From Limnoperna fortunei (lineage: Eukaryota; Mollusca; Bivalvia; Mytilida; Modiolidae): 64,000 nucleotides of DNA. The translations under genes were made by a program, and so were the position numbers. Each line of letters opens with the position of its first letter. Positions within the stretch are counted from its first letter, which is position 1. The stretch is taken from contig OX104115.1 of NCBI GenBank assembly GCA_944474755.1, positions 37,707,080-37,771,079 of the forward strand. Reading direction: 5' to 3'. The notes beneath the pieces are model-generated. The model did not search any database, had not been told where the DNA came from, and saw only the letters and a program-made list of their open reading frames with translations. Below, piece by piece: positions 42,401-56,950 of the stretch.

Positions 42401-45400
42401 ATTACATTCTATACATGTCATTATTTAGCAATTCACTACCACACAGCAGCATCACAGTGTATGCATGTACTCATGTAGCAATTCACTACCACACTGCAGC
42501 ATCACATTCTATACATGTCATTATTTAGCAATTCACTACCACACAGCAGCATCACCGTGTATACATGCACTCATGTAGCAATTCACTACCACACAGCAGC
42601 ATTACAGTGTATACATGTCATCATGTAGCAATTCACTACCACCCACAGCATCACAGTGTATACATGTACTCATGTAGCAATTCACTACCACACAGCAGCA
42701 TTACAGTGTATACATGTTCTCATGTAGCATTTCACTACCACACAGCAGCATCACATTCTATACATGTCATCATGTAGCAATTCACTACCACACAGCAGCA
42801 TTACAGTGTATACATGTCATCATGTAGCAATTCACTACCACACAGCGGCATCACAGTGTATACATGAACTCTTGTAGCAATTCACTACCACACAGCAGCG
42901 TCACAGTGTATACATGTCATTATGTAGCAATTCACTACCATACAGCAGCGTCACAGTGTATACATGTACTCATGTAGCAATTCACTACCACACAGCAGCA
43001 TTACAGTGTATACATGTCATTATGTAGCAATTCACTACCACACAGCAGCATCACAGTGTATACATGTCATTATTTAGCAATTCAGTTCCACACAGCAGCA
43101 TCACAGTGTATACATGTACTCATGTAGCAATTCACTACCACACAGCAGCATCACATTCTATACATGTCATTATTTACCAATTCACTACCACACAGCAGCA
43201 TCACAGTGTATAAATGTACTCATGTAGCAATTCACTACCACACAGCAGCATTACAGTGTATACATGTCATTATATAGCAATTCACTACCACACAGCACCA
43301 TCACAGTGTATACATGTACTCATGTAGCAATTCACTACCACACAGCAGCATCACAGTGTATACATGTCATCATGTAGCAATTCACTACCACACAGCAGCA
43401 TCACATTCTATACATGTCATTATATAGCAATTCACTACCACACTGCAGCATCACATTCTATACATGTCATTATTTAGCAATTCACTACCACACAGCAGCA
43501 TCACAGTGTATACATGTCATTATTTAGCAATTCACTACCACACAGCAGCATCACAGTGTATACATGTCATCATGTAGCAATTCACTACCACACAGCAGCA
43601 TCACATTCTATACATGTCATTATATAGCAATTCACTACCACACAGCAGCATCACATTCTATACATGTCATTATTTAGCAATTCACTACCACACAGCAGCA
43701 TCACAGTGTATACATGTCATGTAGCAATTCACTACCACACAGCAGCATCACAGTGTATACATGTCATCATGTAGCAATCCACTACCACACAGCAGCATTA
43801 CAGTGTATACATGTCATCATGTAGCAATTCACTACCACACAGCAGCAATACAGTGTATACATGTCATCATGTAGCAATTCACTACCACACAGCAGCATTA
43901 CAGTGTATACATGTTATCATGAAGCTATTCACTACCACACAACAGCATTACAGTGTATACATGTCATCATGTAGCAATTCATTACCACACAGCAGCATTA
44001 GTGTATACATGTCATCATGTAGCAATTCACTACCACACAGCAGCATTACAGTGTATACATGTCATCATGTAGCAATTCACTACCACACAGCGGCATCACA
44101 GTGTATACATGTACTCATGTAGCAATTCACTACCACACAGCAGCATTACAATGTATACATGTCATCATGTAGCAACTCACTACCACACAGCAGCATCACA
44201 GTGTATACATGTCATTATGTAGGAATTCACTACCACACAGCAGCATCACAGTGTAAACATGTACTCATGTAGCAATTCACTACCACACAGCAGCATCAAG
44301 TGTATACATGTCATCATGTAGCAATTCACTACCACACAGCAGCTTCACAGTGTATACATGTCATCATGTAGCAATTCACTACCACACAGCAGCATTACAG
44401 TGTATACATGTCAATATGTAGCAATTCACTACCACACAGCAGCATCACATTCTATACATGTCATTATTTAGCAATTCACTACCACACAGCAGCATCACAG
44501 TGTATTCATGTCATCATGTAGCAATTCACTACCACACAGCAGCATCACAATGTATACATGTACTCATGTAGCAATTCACTACCACACAGCAGCATCACGT
44601 TCTATACATGTCATTATGTAGGAATTCACTACCACACAGCAGCATTACAGTGTATACATCTCATCATGTAGCAATTCCCTACCACACAGCAGCAATACAG
44701 TGTATACATGTCATCATGTAGCAATTCACTACCACACAGCAGCTTTACAGTGTATACATGTCATCATGTAGCAATTCACTACCACACAGCAGCATTACAG
44801 TGTATACATGTCATCATGTAGCAATTTACTACCACACAGCAGCATTACAGTGTATAAATGTCATCATGAAGCAATTCACTACCACACAGCAGCATTACAG
44901 TGTATACATGTCATCATGTAGCAATTCGCTACCACACAGCAGCATTACAGTGTATACATGTCATGTAGCAATTCACTACCACACAGCAGCAATACAGTGT
45001 ATACATGTCATCATGTAGCAATCCACTACCATACAGCAGCATCACAGTGTATACATGTACTCATGTAGCATTTCACTACCACACAGCAGCATTACAGTGT
45101 ATACATGTCATCATGTAGCAATTCACTACCACACAGCAGCATCACAGTGTATACATGTCATCATGTAGCAATTCACTGCCACACAGCAGCATTACAGTGT
45201 ATACATGTCATCATGTAGCAATTCACTACCACACAGCGGCATCACAGTGTATACATGTACTCTTGTAGCAATTCACTACCACACAGCAGCATCACAGTGT
45301 ATACATGTCATCATGTAGCAATTCACTACCACACAGCAGCATCACAGTGTATACATGTCATCATGTAGCAATTCGCTACCACACAGCAGCATTACAGTGT

Positions 45401-46679
45401 ATACATGTCATAATTTAGCAATTCACTACCACACAGCAGCATCACATTCTATACATGTCATTATTTAGCAATTCACTACCACACAGCAGCATTACAGTGT
45501 ATACATGTACTCATGTAGCAATTCACTACCACACAGCAGCATCACGTTCTATACATGTCATTACGTAGGAATTCACTACCACACAGCAGCATTACAGTGT
45601 ATACATCTCATCATGTAGCAATTCCCTACCACACAGCAGCAATACAGTGTATACATGTCATCATGTAGCAATTCACTACCACACAGCAGCTTTACAGTGT
45701 ATACATGTCATGTAGCAATTCACTACCACACAGCAGCAATACAGTGTATACATGTCATCATGTAGCAATCCACTACCATACAGCAGCATCACAGTGTATA
45801 CATGTACTCATGTAGCAATTCACTACCACACAGCAGCATCACAGTGTATACATGTACTCATGTAGCAATTCACTACCACACAGCAGCATCACAATGTATA
45901 CATGTACTCATGTAGCAATTCACTACCACACAGCAGCATCACGTTCTATACATGTCATTATGTAGGAATTCACTACCACACAGCAGCATTACAGTGTATA
46001 CATCTCATCATGTAGCAATTCCCTACCACACAGCAGCAATACAGTGTATACATGTCATCATGTAGCAATTCACTACCACACAGCAGCTTTACAGTGTATA
46101 CATGTCATCATGTAGCAATTCACTACCACACAGCAGCATTACAGTGTATACATGTCATCATGTAGCAATTCGCTACCAGACAGCAGCATTACAGTGTATA
46201 CATGTCATCATGTAGCAATTCACTACCACACAGCAGCATTACAGTGTATACATGTCATCATGTAGCAATTCACTACCACACAGCAGCATTACAGTGTATA
46301 CATGTCATCATGTAGCAATTCGCTACCACACAGCAGCATTACAGTGTATACATGTCATGTAGCAATTCACTACCACACAGCAGCAATACAGTGTATACAT
46401 GTCATCATGTAGCAATCCACTACCATACAGCAGCATCACAGTGTATACATGTACTCATGTAGCAATTCACTACCACACAGCAGCATCACAGTGTATACAT
46501 GTACTCATGTAGCAATTCACTACCACACAGCAGCATTACAGTGTATACATGTACTCATGTAGCAATTCACTACCACACAGCAGCATCACATTCTATACAT
46601 GTACTCGTGTAGCAATTCACTACCACACAGCAGCATCACATTCTATACATGTACTCATGTAGCAATTCACTACCACACA

Positions 46680-47180
46680 GCAGCATCACATTCTATACAT
46701 GTACTCATGTAGCAATTCACTACCACACAGCAGCATTACAGTGTATACATGTACTCATGTAGCAATTCACTACCACACAGCAGCATCACAGTGTATACAT
46801 GTACTCATGTAGCAATTCACTACCACACAGCAGCATCACATTCTATACATGTACTCATGTAGCAATTCACTACCACACAGCAGCATTACAGTGTATACAT
46901 GTACTCATGTAGCAATTCACTACCACACAGCAGCATCACAGTGTATACATGTACTCATGTAGCAATTCACTACCACACAGCAGCATCACATTCTATACAT
47001 GTACTCATGTAGCAATTCACTACCACACAGCAGCATTACAGTGTATACATGTACTCATGTAGCAATTCACTACCACACAGCAGCATCACAGTGTATACAT
47101 GTACTCATGTAGCAATTCACTACCACACAGCAGCATCACATTCTATACATGTACTCATGTAGCAATTCACTACCACACAG
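46680..47180. repeat. 150-bp trimeric higher-order repeat in the satellite
   Basis: Three monomer types follow in fixed order for about three cycles: CATCACATTCT, CATTACAGTGT, CATCACAGTGT, all with the GTACTCATGT linker. Outside this stretch the monomer order is irregular. Confidence 0.8.
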
Positions 47181-48469
47181 CAGCATCACATTCTATACAT
47201 GTACTCATGTAGCAATTCACTGCCACACAGCAGCATTACAGTGTATACATGTACTCTTGTAGCAATTCACTACCACACAGCAGCATCACAGTGTATACAT
47301 GTCATCATGTAGCAATTCACTACCACACAGCAGCATCACAGTGTATACATGTCATCATGTAGCAATTCACTACCACACAGCAGCATTACAGTGTATACAT
47401 GTCATTATTTAGCAATTCACTACCACACAGCAGCATCACATTATATACATGTCATTATTTAGCAATTCACTACCACACAGCAGCATTACAGTGTATACAT
47501 GTACTCATGTAGCAATTCACTACCACACAGCAGCATTACAGTGTATACATGTCATAATGTAGCAATTCACTACCACACAGCAGCATCACATTCTATACAT
47601 GTCATTATTTAGCAATTCACTACCACACAGCAGCATCACAGTGTATTCATGTCATCATGTAGCAATTCACTACCACACAGCAGCATCACAATGTATACAT
47701 GTACTCATGTAGCAATTCACAACCACACAGCAGCATCACGTTCTATACATGTCATTATGTAGGAATTCACTACCACACAGCAGCATTACAGTGTATACAT
47801 CTCATCATGTAGCAATTCCCTACCACACAGCAGCAATACAGTGTATACATGTCATCATGTAGCAATTCACTACCACACAGCGGCATCACAGTGTATACAT
47901 GTACTCATGTAGCAAGTCACTACCACACAGCAGCATTACAGTGTATACATGTCATCATGTAGCAATTCACTACCACACAGCAGCATTACAGTGTATACAT
48001 GTCATCATGTAGCAATCCACTACCACACAGCAGCATTACAATGTATACATGTCATCATGTAGCAACTCACTACCACACAGCAGCATCACAGTGTATACAT
48101 GTCATTATGTAGCAATTCACTACCACACAGCAGCATCACAGTGTATACATGTCATTATGTAGCAATTCACTACCACACAGCAGCATCACAGTGTATACAT
48201 GTCATTATGTAGCAATTCACTACCACACAGCAGCATCAAAGTGTATACATGTACTCATGTAGCATTTCACTACCACACAGCAGCATCACATTCTATACAT
48301 GTCATTATGTAGCAATTCACTGCCACACAGCAGCATCACAGTGTATACATGTACTCATGTAGCAATTCACTACCACACAGCAGCATCACAGTGTATACAT
48401 GTCATCATGTAGCAATTCACTACCACACAGCAGCATTACAGTGTATACATGTCATAATGTAGCAATTCA

Positions 48470-50460
48470 CTACCACACAGCAGCATCACAGTGTATACAT
48501 GTCATCATGTAGCAATTCACTACCACACAGCAGCATTACAGTGTATACATGTCATCATGTAGCAATTCACTACCACACAGCAGCATCACATTCTATACAT
48601 GTCATTATTTAGCAATTCACTACCACACAGCAGCATCACAGTGTATTCATGTCATCATGTAGCAATTCACTACCACACAGCAGCATCACAATGTATACAT
48701 GTACTCATGTAGCAATTCACTACCACACAGCAGCATCACGTTCTATACATGTCATTATGTAGGAATTCACTACCACACAGCAGCATTACAGTGTATACAT
48801 CTCATCATGTAGCAATTCCCTTCCACACAGCAGCAATACAGTGTATACATGTCATCATGTAGCAATTCACTACCACACAGCAGCATTACAGTGTATACAT
48901 GTCATCATGTAGCAATTCACTACCACACAGCAGCATTACAGTGTATACATGTTATCATGAAGCAATTCACTACCACACAGCAGCATTACAGTGTATACAT
49001 GTCATCATGTAGCAATTCACTACCACACAGCAGCATTACAGTGTATACATGTCATCGTGTAGCAATTCACTACCACACAGCAGCATTACAGTGTATACAT
49101 GTTATCATGAAGCAATTCACTACCACACAGCAGCATTACAGTGTATACATGTCATGTAGCAATTCACTACCACACAGCAGCAATACAGTGTATACATGTC
49201 ATCATGTAGCAATCCACTACCATACAGCAGCATCACAGTGTATACATGTACTCATGTAGCAATTCACTACCACACAGCAGCATCACAGTGTATACATGTA
49301 CTCATGTAGCAATTCACTACCACACAGCAGCATTACAGTGTATATATGTCATCATGTAGCAATTCACTACCACACAGCTGCATTACATTCTATACATGTC
49401 ATCATGTAGCAATTCACTACCACACAGCAGCATCACAGTGTATACATGTCATCATGTAGCAATTCACTGCCACACAGCAGCATTACAGTGTATACATGTC
49501 ATCATGTAGCAATTCACTACCACACAGCGGCATCACAGTGTATACATGTACTCATGTAGCAATTCACTACCACACAGCAGCATCACAGTGTATACATGTC
49601 ATTATGTAGCAATTCACTACCATACAGCAGCGTCACAGTGTATACATGTACTCATGTAGCAATTCACTACCACACAGCAGCATCACATTCTATACATGTC
49701 ATTACTAGTATGTAGCAATTCACTACCACACAGCAGCATTACAGTGTATACATGTCATTATGTAGCAATTCACTACCACACAGCAGCATCACAGTGTAAA
49801 CATGTACTCATGTAGCAATTCACTACCACACAGCAGCATCACAGTGTATACATGTACTTATGTAGCAATTCACTAACACACAGCAGCATCACAGTGTAAA
49901 CATGTACTTAAGTAGCAATTCACTTCCACACAGCAGCATCACAGTTTATACATGTACTCATGTAGCAATTTACTACCACACAGCAGCATCACAGTGTAAA
50001 CATGTACTCATGTAGCAATTCACTTCCACACAGCAGCATCACAGTGTAAACATGCACTCATGTAGCAATTCACTACCACACAGCAGCATCACAGTGTATA
50101 CATGTCATTATGTAGCAATTCACTACCACACAGCAGCATCACAGTGTATACATGCCATCATGTAGCAATTCACTACCACACAGCAGCATCACAGTGGAAA
50201 CATGTACTCATGTAGCAATTCACTACCACACAGCAGCATCACAGTGTATACATGTCATCATGTAGCAATTCACTACCACACAGCAGCATCACATTCTATA
50301 CATGTCATTATGTAGCAATTCACTACCATACAGCAGCAATACAGTGTATACATGTCATCATTTAGCAATTCACTACCACGCAGCAGCATCAGAGTGTAAA
50401 CATGTACTCATGTAGCAATTCACTACCACACAGCAGCATCACATTCTATACATGTCATTA
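48470..50460. repeat. Satellite duplication A (first copy)
   Basis: About 2 kb, repeated at 53527-55517 with an offset of 5057 bp and only scattered differences (e.g. GTACTCATGT at about 49550 against GTACTCTTGT at about 54605). It includes rare shared markers such as GTCATTACTAGTATGTAGC (49698-, 54755-), CATCTCATC and GTGGAAACAT. The offset is not a multiple of 50 because both copies lie among indel-bearing monomers. Confidence 0.9.
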
Positions 50461-53400
50461 TATAGCAATTCACTACCACACAGCAGCATCACAGTGTATA
50501 CATGTCATCATGTAGCAATTCACTACCACACAGCAGCATCACAGTGTATACATGTCATCATGTAGCAATTCACTACCACACAGCAGCATCACAGTGTATA
50601 CATGTCATTATTTAGCAATTCACTACCACACAGCAGCATCACAGTGTATACATGTCATTATTTAGCAATTCAGTTCCACACAGCAGCATCACAGTGTATA
50701 CATGTCATTATTTAGCAATTCACTACCACACAGCAGCATCACAGTGTATACATGTCATCATGTAGCAATTCACTACCACACTGCAGCATCACATTCTATA
50801 CATGTCATTATTTAGCAATTCACTACCACACAGCAGCATCACAGTGTATACATGTCATTATTTAGCAATTCAGTTCCACACAGCAGCATCACAGTGTATA
50901 CATGTACTCATGTAGCAATTCACTACCACACAGCAGCATCACATTCTATACATGTCATTATTTACCAATTCACTACCACACAGCAGCATCACAGTGTATA
51001 AATGTACTCATGTAGCAATTCACTACCACACAGCAGCATTACAGTGTATACATGTCATTATGTAGCAATTCACTACCACACAGCAGCATCACAGTGTATA
51101 CATGTACTCATGTAGCAATTCACTACCACACAGCAGCATTACAGTGTATACATGTCATCATGTAGCAATTCACTACCACACAGCAGCATCACAGTGTATA
51201 CATGTACTCATGTAGCAATTCACTACCACACAGCAGTATCACAGTGTATACATGTACTCATGTAGCAATTCAATACCACACAGCAGCATCACAGTGTCTA
51301 CATGTACTCATGTAGCAATTCACTACCACACATCAGCATTACATTCTATACATGTCATTATTTAGCAATTCACTACCACACAGCAGCATCACAGTGTATA
51401 CATGTACTCATGTAGCAATTCACTACCACACAGCAGCATTACAGTGTATACATGTCATCATGTAGACATTCACTACCACACTGCAGCATCACATTCTATA
51501 CATGTCATTATTTAGCAATTCACTACCACACAGCAGCATCACAGTGTATACATGTACTCATGTAGCAATTCACTACCACACAGCAGCATTACATTCTATA
51601 CATGTCATTATTTAGCAATTCACTACCACACAGCAGCATCACAGTGTATACATGTACTCATGTAGCAATTCACTACCACACAGCAGCATTACAGTGTATA
51701 CATGTCATCATGTAGCAATTCACTACCACACAGCAGCATCACAGTGTATACATGTACTCATGTAGCAATTCACTACCACACAGCAGCATTACAGTGTATA
51801 CATGTTCTCATGTAGCATTTCACTACCACACAGCAGCATCACATTCTATACATGTCATTATGTAGCAATTCACTACCACACAGCAGCATCACAGTGTATA
51901 CATGTCATCATGTAGCAATTCACTACCACACAGCAGCATCACAGTGTATACATTTCATCATGTAGCAATTCACTACCACACAGCAGCATCACATTCTATG
52001 CATGTCATTATGTAACAATTCACTGCCATACTGTAGCATCACAGTGTATACATGTCATCATGTAGCAATTTACTACCACACAGCAGCATTACAGTGTATA
52101 CATGATATCATGAAGCAATTCACTACCACACAGCAGCATTACAGTGTATACATGTCATCATGTAGCATCTCACTACCACACAGCAGCATTACATTCTATA
52201 CATATACTCATGTAGCAATTCACTACCACAGAGCAGCATCACAGTGTAAACATGTACTCATGTAGCAATTCACTACCACACAGCAGCATCACAGTGTAAA
52301 CATGTACTCCTGTAGCATTTCACTACCACACAGCAGCAACACAGTGTATACATGATATCATGAAGCAATTCACTACCACACAGCAGCATCACAGTGTATA
52401 CATGTCATCTTGTAGCAATTCACTACCACACAGCAGCATTACAGTGTATACATGTACTCCTGTAGCATTTCACTACCACACAGCAGCATCACAGTGTATA
52501 CATGTCATCATGTAGCAATTGACTACCACACAGCAGCATCACATTGTATACATGTACTCATGTAGCAATTCACTACCACACAGCAGCATCACAGTGTATA
52601 CATGTCATCATGTAACATTTCACTACCACACAGCAGCATCACAGTGTATACATGTACTCATGTAGCAATTCAATACCACACTGAAGCATCACAGTGTATA
52701 CATGTCATCATGTAGCAATTCACTACCACACAGCAGCATCACAGTGTATACATGTCATCATGTAGCAATTCACTACCACACAGCAGCATCACAGTGTATA
52801 CATTTCATCATGTAGCAATTCAATACCACACAGCAGCATCACAGTGTATACATGTACTCATGTAGCAATTCACTACCACACAGCAGCATCACATTCTATA
52901 TATACATGTCATTATTAAGCAATTCACTACCACACAGCAGCATCACATTGTATACATGTCATCATGTAGCAATTCACTACCACACAGCAGCATCACAGTG
53001 TATACATTTCATCATGTAGCAATTCTCTACCACACAGCAGCATCACAGTGTATACATGTACTCATGTAGCAATTCACTACCACACAGCAGCATCACAGTG
53101 TATACATGTACTCATGTAGCAATTCACTACCACACAGCAGCATCACATTCTATATATGTCATTATTTAGCAATTCACTACCACACAGCAGCATCACATTG
53201 TATACATGTCATCATGTAGCAATTCACTACCACACAGCAGCATCACAGTGTATACATTTCATCATATAGCAATTCACTACCACACAGCAGCATTACATTC
53301 TATACATGTCATTATTTAGCAATTCACTACCACACAGCAGCAATACAGTGTATACATGTACTCATGTAGCATTTCACTACCACACAGCAGCAATACAGTG

Positions 53401-53559
53401 TATACATGTTCTCATGTAGCATTTCACTACCACACAGCAGCATCACATTCTATACATGTCATTATTTAGCAATTCACTACCACACAGCAGCATCACAGTG
53501 TATACATGTCATCATGTAGCAATTCACTACCTCACAGCAGCATCACAGTGTATACATGT
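50400..53559. repeat. Satellite duplication B (first copy)
   Basis: About 3.16 kb, repeated at 58262-61421 with a constant offset of 7862 bp. Shared rare markers: GATATCATGAAGC, TTCTATATATACATGTC, AGTATCACAG, CTGTAGCATC. One visible difference is CTGAAGCATC (52680) against CTGCAGCATC (60542). A partial third copy lies at about 62835-63690. In the first copy the block follows duplication A directly; in the second it follows different monomers. Confidence 0.9.
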
Positions 53560-56259
53560 CATCATGTAGCAATTCACTACCACACAGCAGCATTACAGTG
53601 TATACATGTCATCATGTAGCAATTCACTACCACACAGCAGCATCACATTCTATACATGTCATTATTTAGCAATTCACTACCACACAGCAGCATCACAGTG
53701 TATTCATGTCATCATGTAGCAATTCACTACCACACAGCAGCATCACAATGTATACATGTACTCATGTAGCAATTCACTACCACACAGCAGCATCACGTTC
53801 TATACATGTCATTATGTAGGAATTCACTACCACACAGCAGCATTACAGTTTATACATCTCATCATGTAGCAATTCCCTTCCACACAGCAGCAATACAGTG
53901 TATACATGTCATCATGTAGCAATTCACTACCACACAGCAGCATTACAGTGTATACATGTCATCATGTAGCAATTCACTACCACACAGCAGCATTACAGTG
54001 TATACATGTTATCATGAAGCAATTCACTACCACACAGCAGCATTACAGTGTATACATGTCATCATGTAGCAATTCACTACCACACAGCAGCATTACAGTG
54101 TATACATGTCATCGTGTAGCAATTCACTACCACACAGCAGCATTACAGTGTATACATGTTATCATGAAGCAATTCACTACCACACAGCAGCATTACAGTG
54201 TATACATGTCATGTAGCAATTCACTACCACACAGCAGCAATACAGTGTATACATGTCATCATGTAGCAATCCACTACCATACAGCAGCATCACAGTGTAT
54301 ACATGTACTCATGTAGCAATTCACTACCACACAGCAGCATCACAGTGTATACATGTACTCATGTAGCAATTCACTACCACACAGCAGCATTACAGTGTAT
54401 ATATGTCATCATGTAGCAATTCACTACCACACAGCTGCATTACATTCTATACATGTCATCATGTAGCAATTCACTACCACACAGCAGCATCACAGTGTAT
54501 ACATGTCATCATGTAGCAATTCACTGCCACACAGCAGCATTACAGTGTATACATGTCATCATGTAGCAATTCACTACCACACAGCGGCATCACAGTGTAT
54601 ACATGTACTCTTGTAGCAATTCACTACCACACAGCAGCATCACAGTGTATACATGTCATTATGTAGCAATTCACTACCATACAGCAGCGTCACAGTGTAT
54701 ACATGTACTCATGTAGCAATTCACTACCACACAGCAGCATCACATTCTATACATGTCATTACTAGTATGTAGCAATTCACTACCACACAGCAGCATTACA
54801 GTGTATACATGTCATTATGTAGCAATTCACTACCACACAGCAGCATCACAGTGTAAACATGTACTCATGTAGCAATTCACTACCACACAGCAGCATCACA
54901 GTGTATACATGTACTTATGTAGCAATTCACTAACACACAGCAGCATCACAGTGTAAACATGTACTTAAGTAGCAATTCACTTCCACACAGCAGCATCACA
55001 GTTTATACATGTACTCATGTAGCAATTTACTACCACACAGCAGCATCACAGTGTAAACATGTACTCATGTAGCAATTCACTTCCACACAGCAGCATCACA
55101 GTGTAAACATGCACTCATGTAGCAATTCACTACCACACAGCAGCATCACAGTGTATACATGTCATTATGTAGCAATTCACTACCACACAGCAGCATCACA
55201 GTGTATACATGCCATCATGTAGCAATTCACTACCACACAGCAGCATCACAGTGGAAACATGTACTCATGTAGCAATTCACTACCACACAGCAGCATCACA
55301 GTGTATACATGTCATCATGTAGCAATTCACTACCACACAGCAGCATCACATTCTATACATGTCATTATGTAGCAATTCACTACCATACAGCAGCAATACA
55401 GTGTATACATGTCATCATTTAGCAATTCACTACCACGCAGCAGCATCAGAGTGTAAACATGTACTCATGTAGCAATTCACTACCACACAGCAGCATCACA
55501 TTCTATACATGTCATTATGTAGCAATTCGCTACCACACAGCAGCAGTACAGTGTATACATGTACTCATGTAGCAATTCACTACCACACAGCAGCATTACA
55601 GTGTATACATGTCATCATGTAGCAATCCACTACCACACAGCAGCATCACATTGTATACATGTACTCATGTAGCAATTCACTACCACACAGCGACAATACA
55701 GTGTATACATGTACTCATGTAGCAATTCACTACCACACAGCAGCATCACAGTGTAAACATGTACTCATGTAGCAATTCACTACCACACAGCAGCATCACA
55801 GTGTATACATGTCATCATGTAGCAATTCACTACCACACAGCAGCATTACATTCTATACATGTCATTATGTAGCAATTCACTACCACACAGCAGCAATACA
55901 GTGTATACATATACTCATGTAGCAATTCACTACCGCACAGCAGCATCACATTCCATACGAGTCATTATGTAGCAATTCACTACCACACAGCAGCATCACA
56001 GTGTATACATGTACTCATGTAGCAATTCACTACCACACAGCAGCATCACATTCTATACATGTCATTATTTAGCAATTCACTACCACACAGCAGCATCCCA
56101 CTGTATACATGTCATCATGTAGCAATTCACTACCACACAGCACCATCACAGTGTATACATGTACTCATGTAGCAATTCACTACCACACAGCACCATCACA
56201 GTGTATACATGTACTCATGTAGCAATTCACTACCACACAGCAGCATCACATTCTATATA

Positions 56260-56950
56260 TGTCATTATTTAGCAATTCACTACCACACAGCAGCATCACA
56301 GTGTATACATGTCATCATGTAGCAATTCACTACCACACAGCAGCATCACAGTGTATACATTTCATCATGTAGCAATTCACTACCACACAGCAGCATCACA
56401 TTCTATACATGTCATTATTTAGCAATTCACTACCACACAGCAGCATTACATTCTATACATGTCATTATTTAGCAATTCACTACCACACAGCAGCATCACA
56501 GTGTATACATGTCATCATGTAGCAATTCACTACCTCACAGCAGCATCACAGTGTATACATTACATGTCATCATGTAGCAATTCTCTACCACACTTCAGCA
56601 TCACAGTGTATACATGTCATCATGTAGCAATTCACTACCACACAGCAGCATCACAGTGTATACATGTCATCATGTAGCAATTCACTACCACACAGCAGCA
56701 TTACATTCTATACATGTACTCATGTAGCAATTCACTACCACAGAGCAGCATCACAGTGTAAACATGTACTCATGTAGCAATTCACTACCACACAGCAGCA
56801 TCACAGTGTAAACATGTACTCCTGTAGCATTTCACTACCACACAGCAGCATCACAGTGTATACATGTCATCATGTAGCAATTCACTACCACACAGCAGCA
56901 TTACATTCTATACATGTCATCATGTAACATTTCACTACCACACAGCAGCA
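56260..56950. repeat. Satellite duplication C (first copy)
   Basis: About 0.7 kb, repeated near 61120-61810 with an offset of 4859 bp. It shares the odd 60-bp monomer with TACATTACATGTCATC (56557-) or TACATTACACGTCATC (61416-). At 61421 the match switches from duplication B (3' end) to duplication C, marking a recombination junction. Confidence 0.75.
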
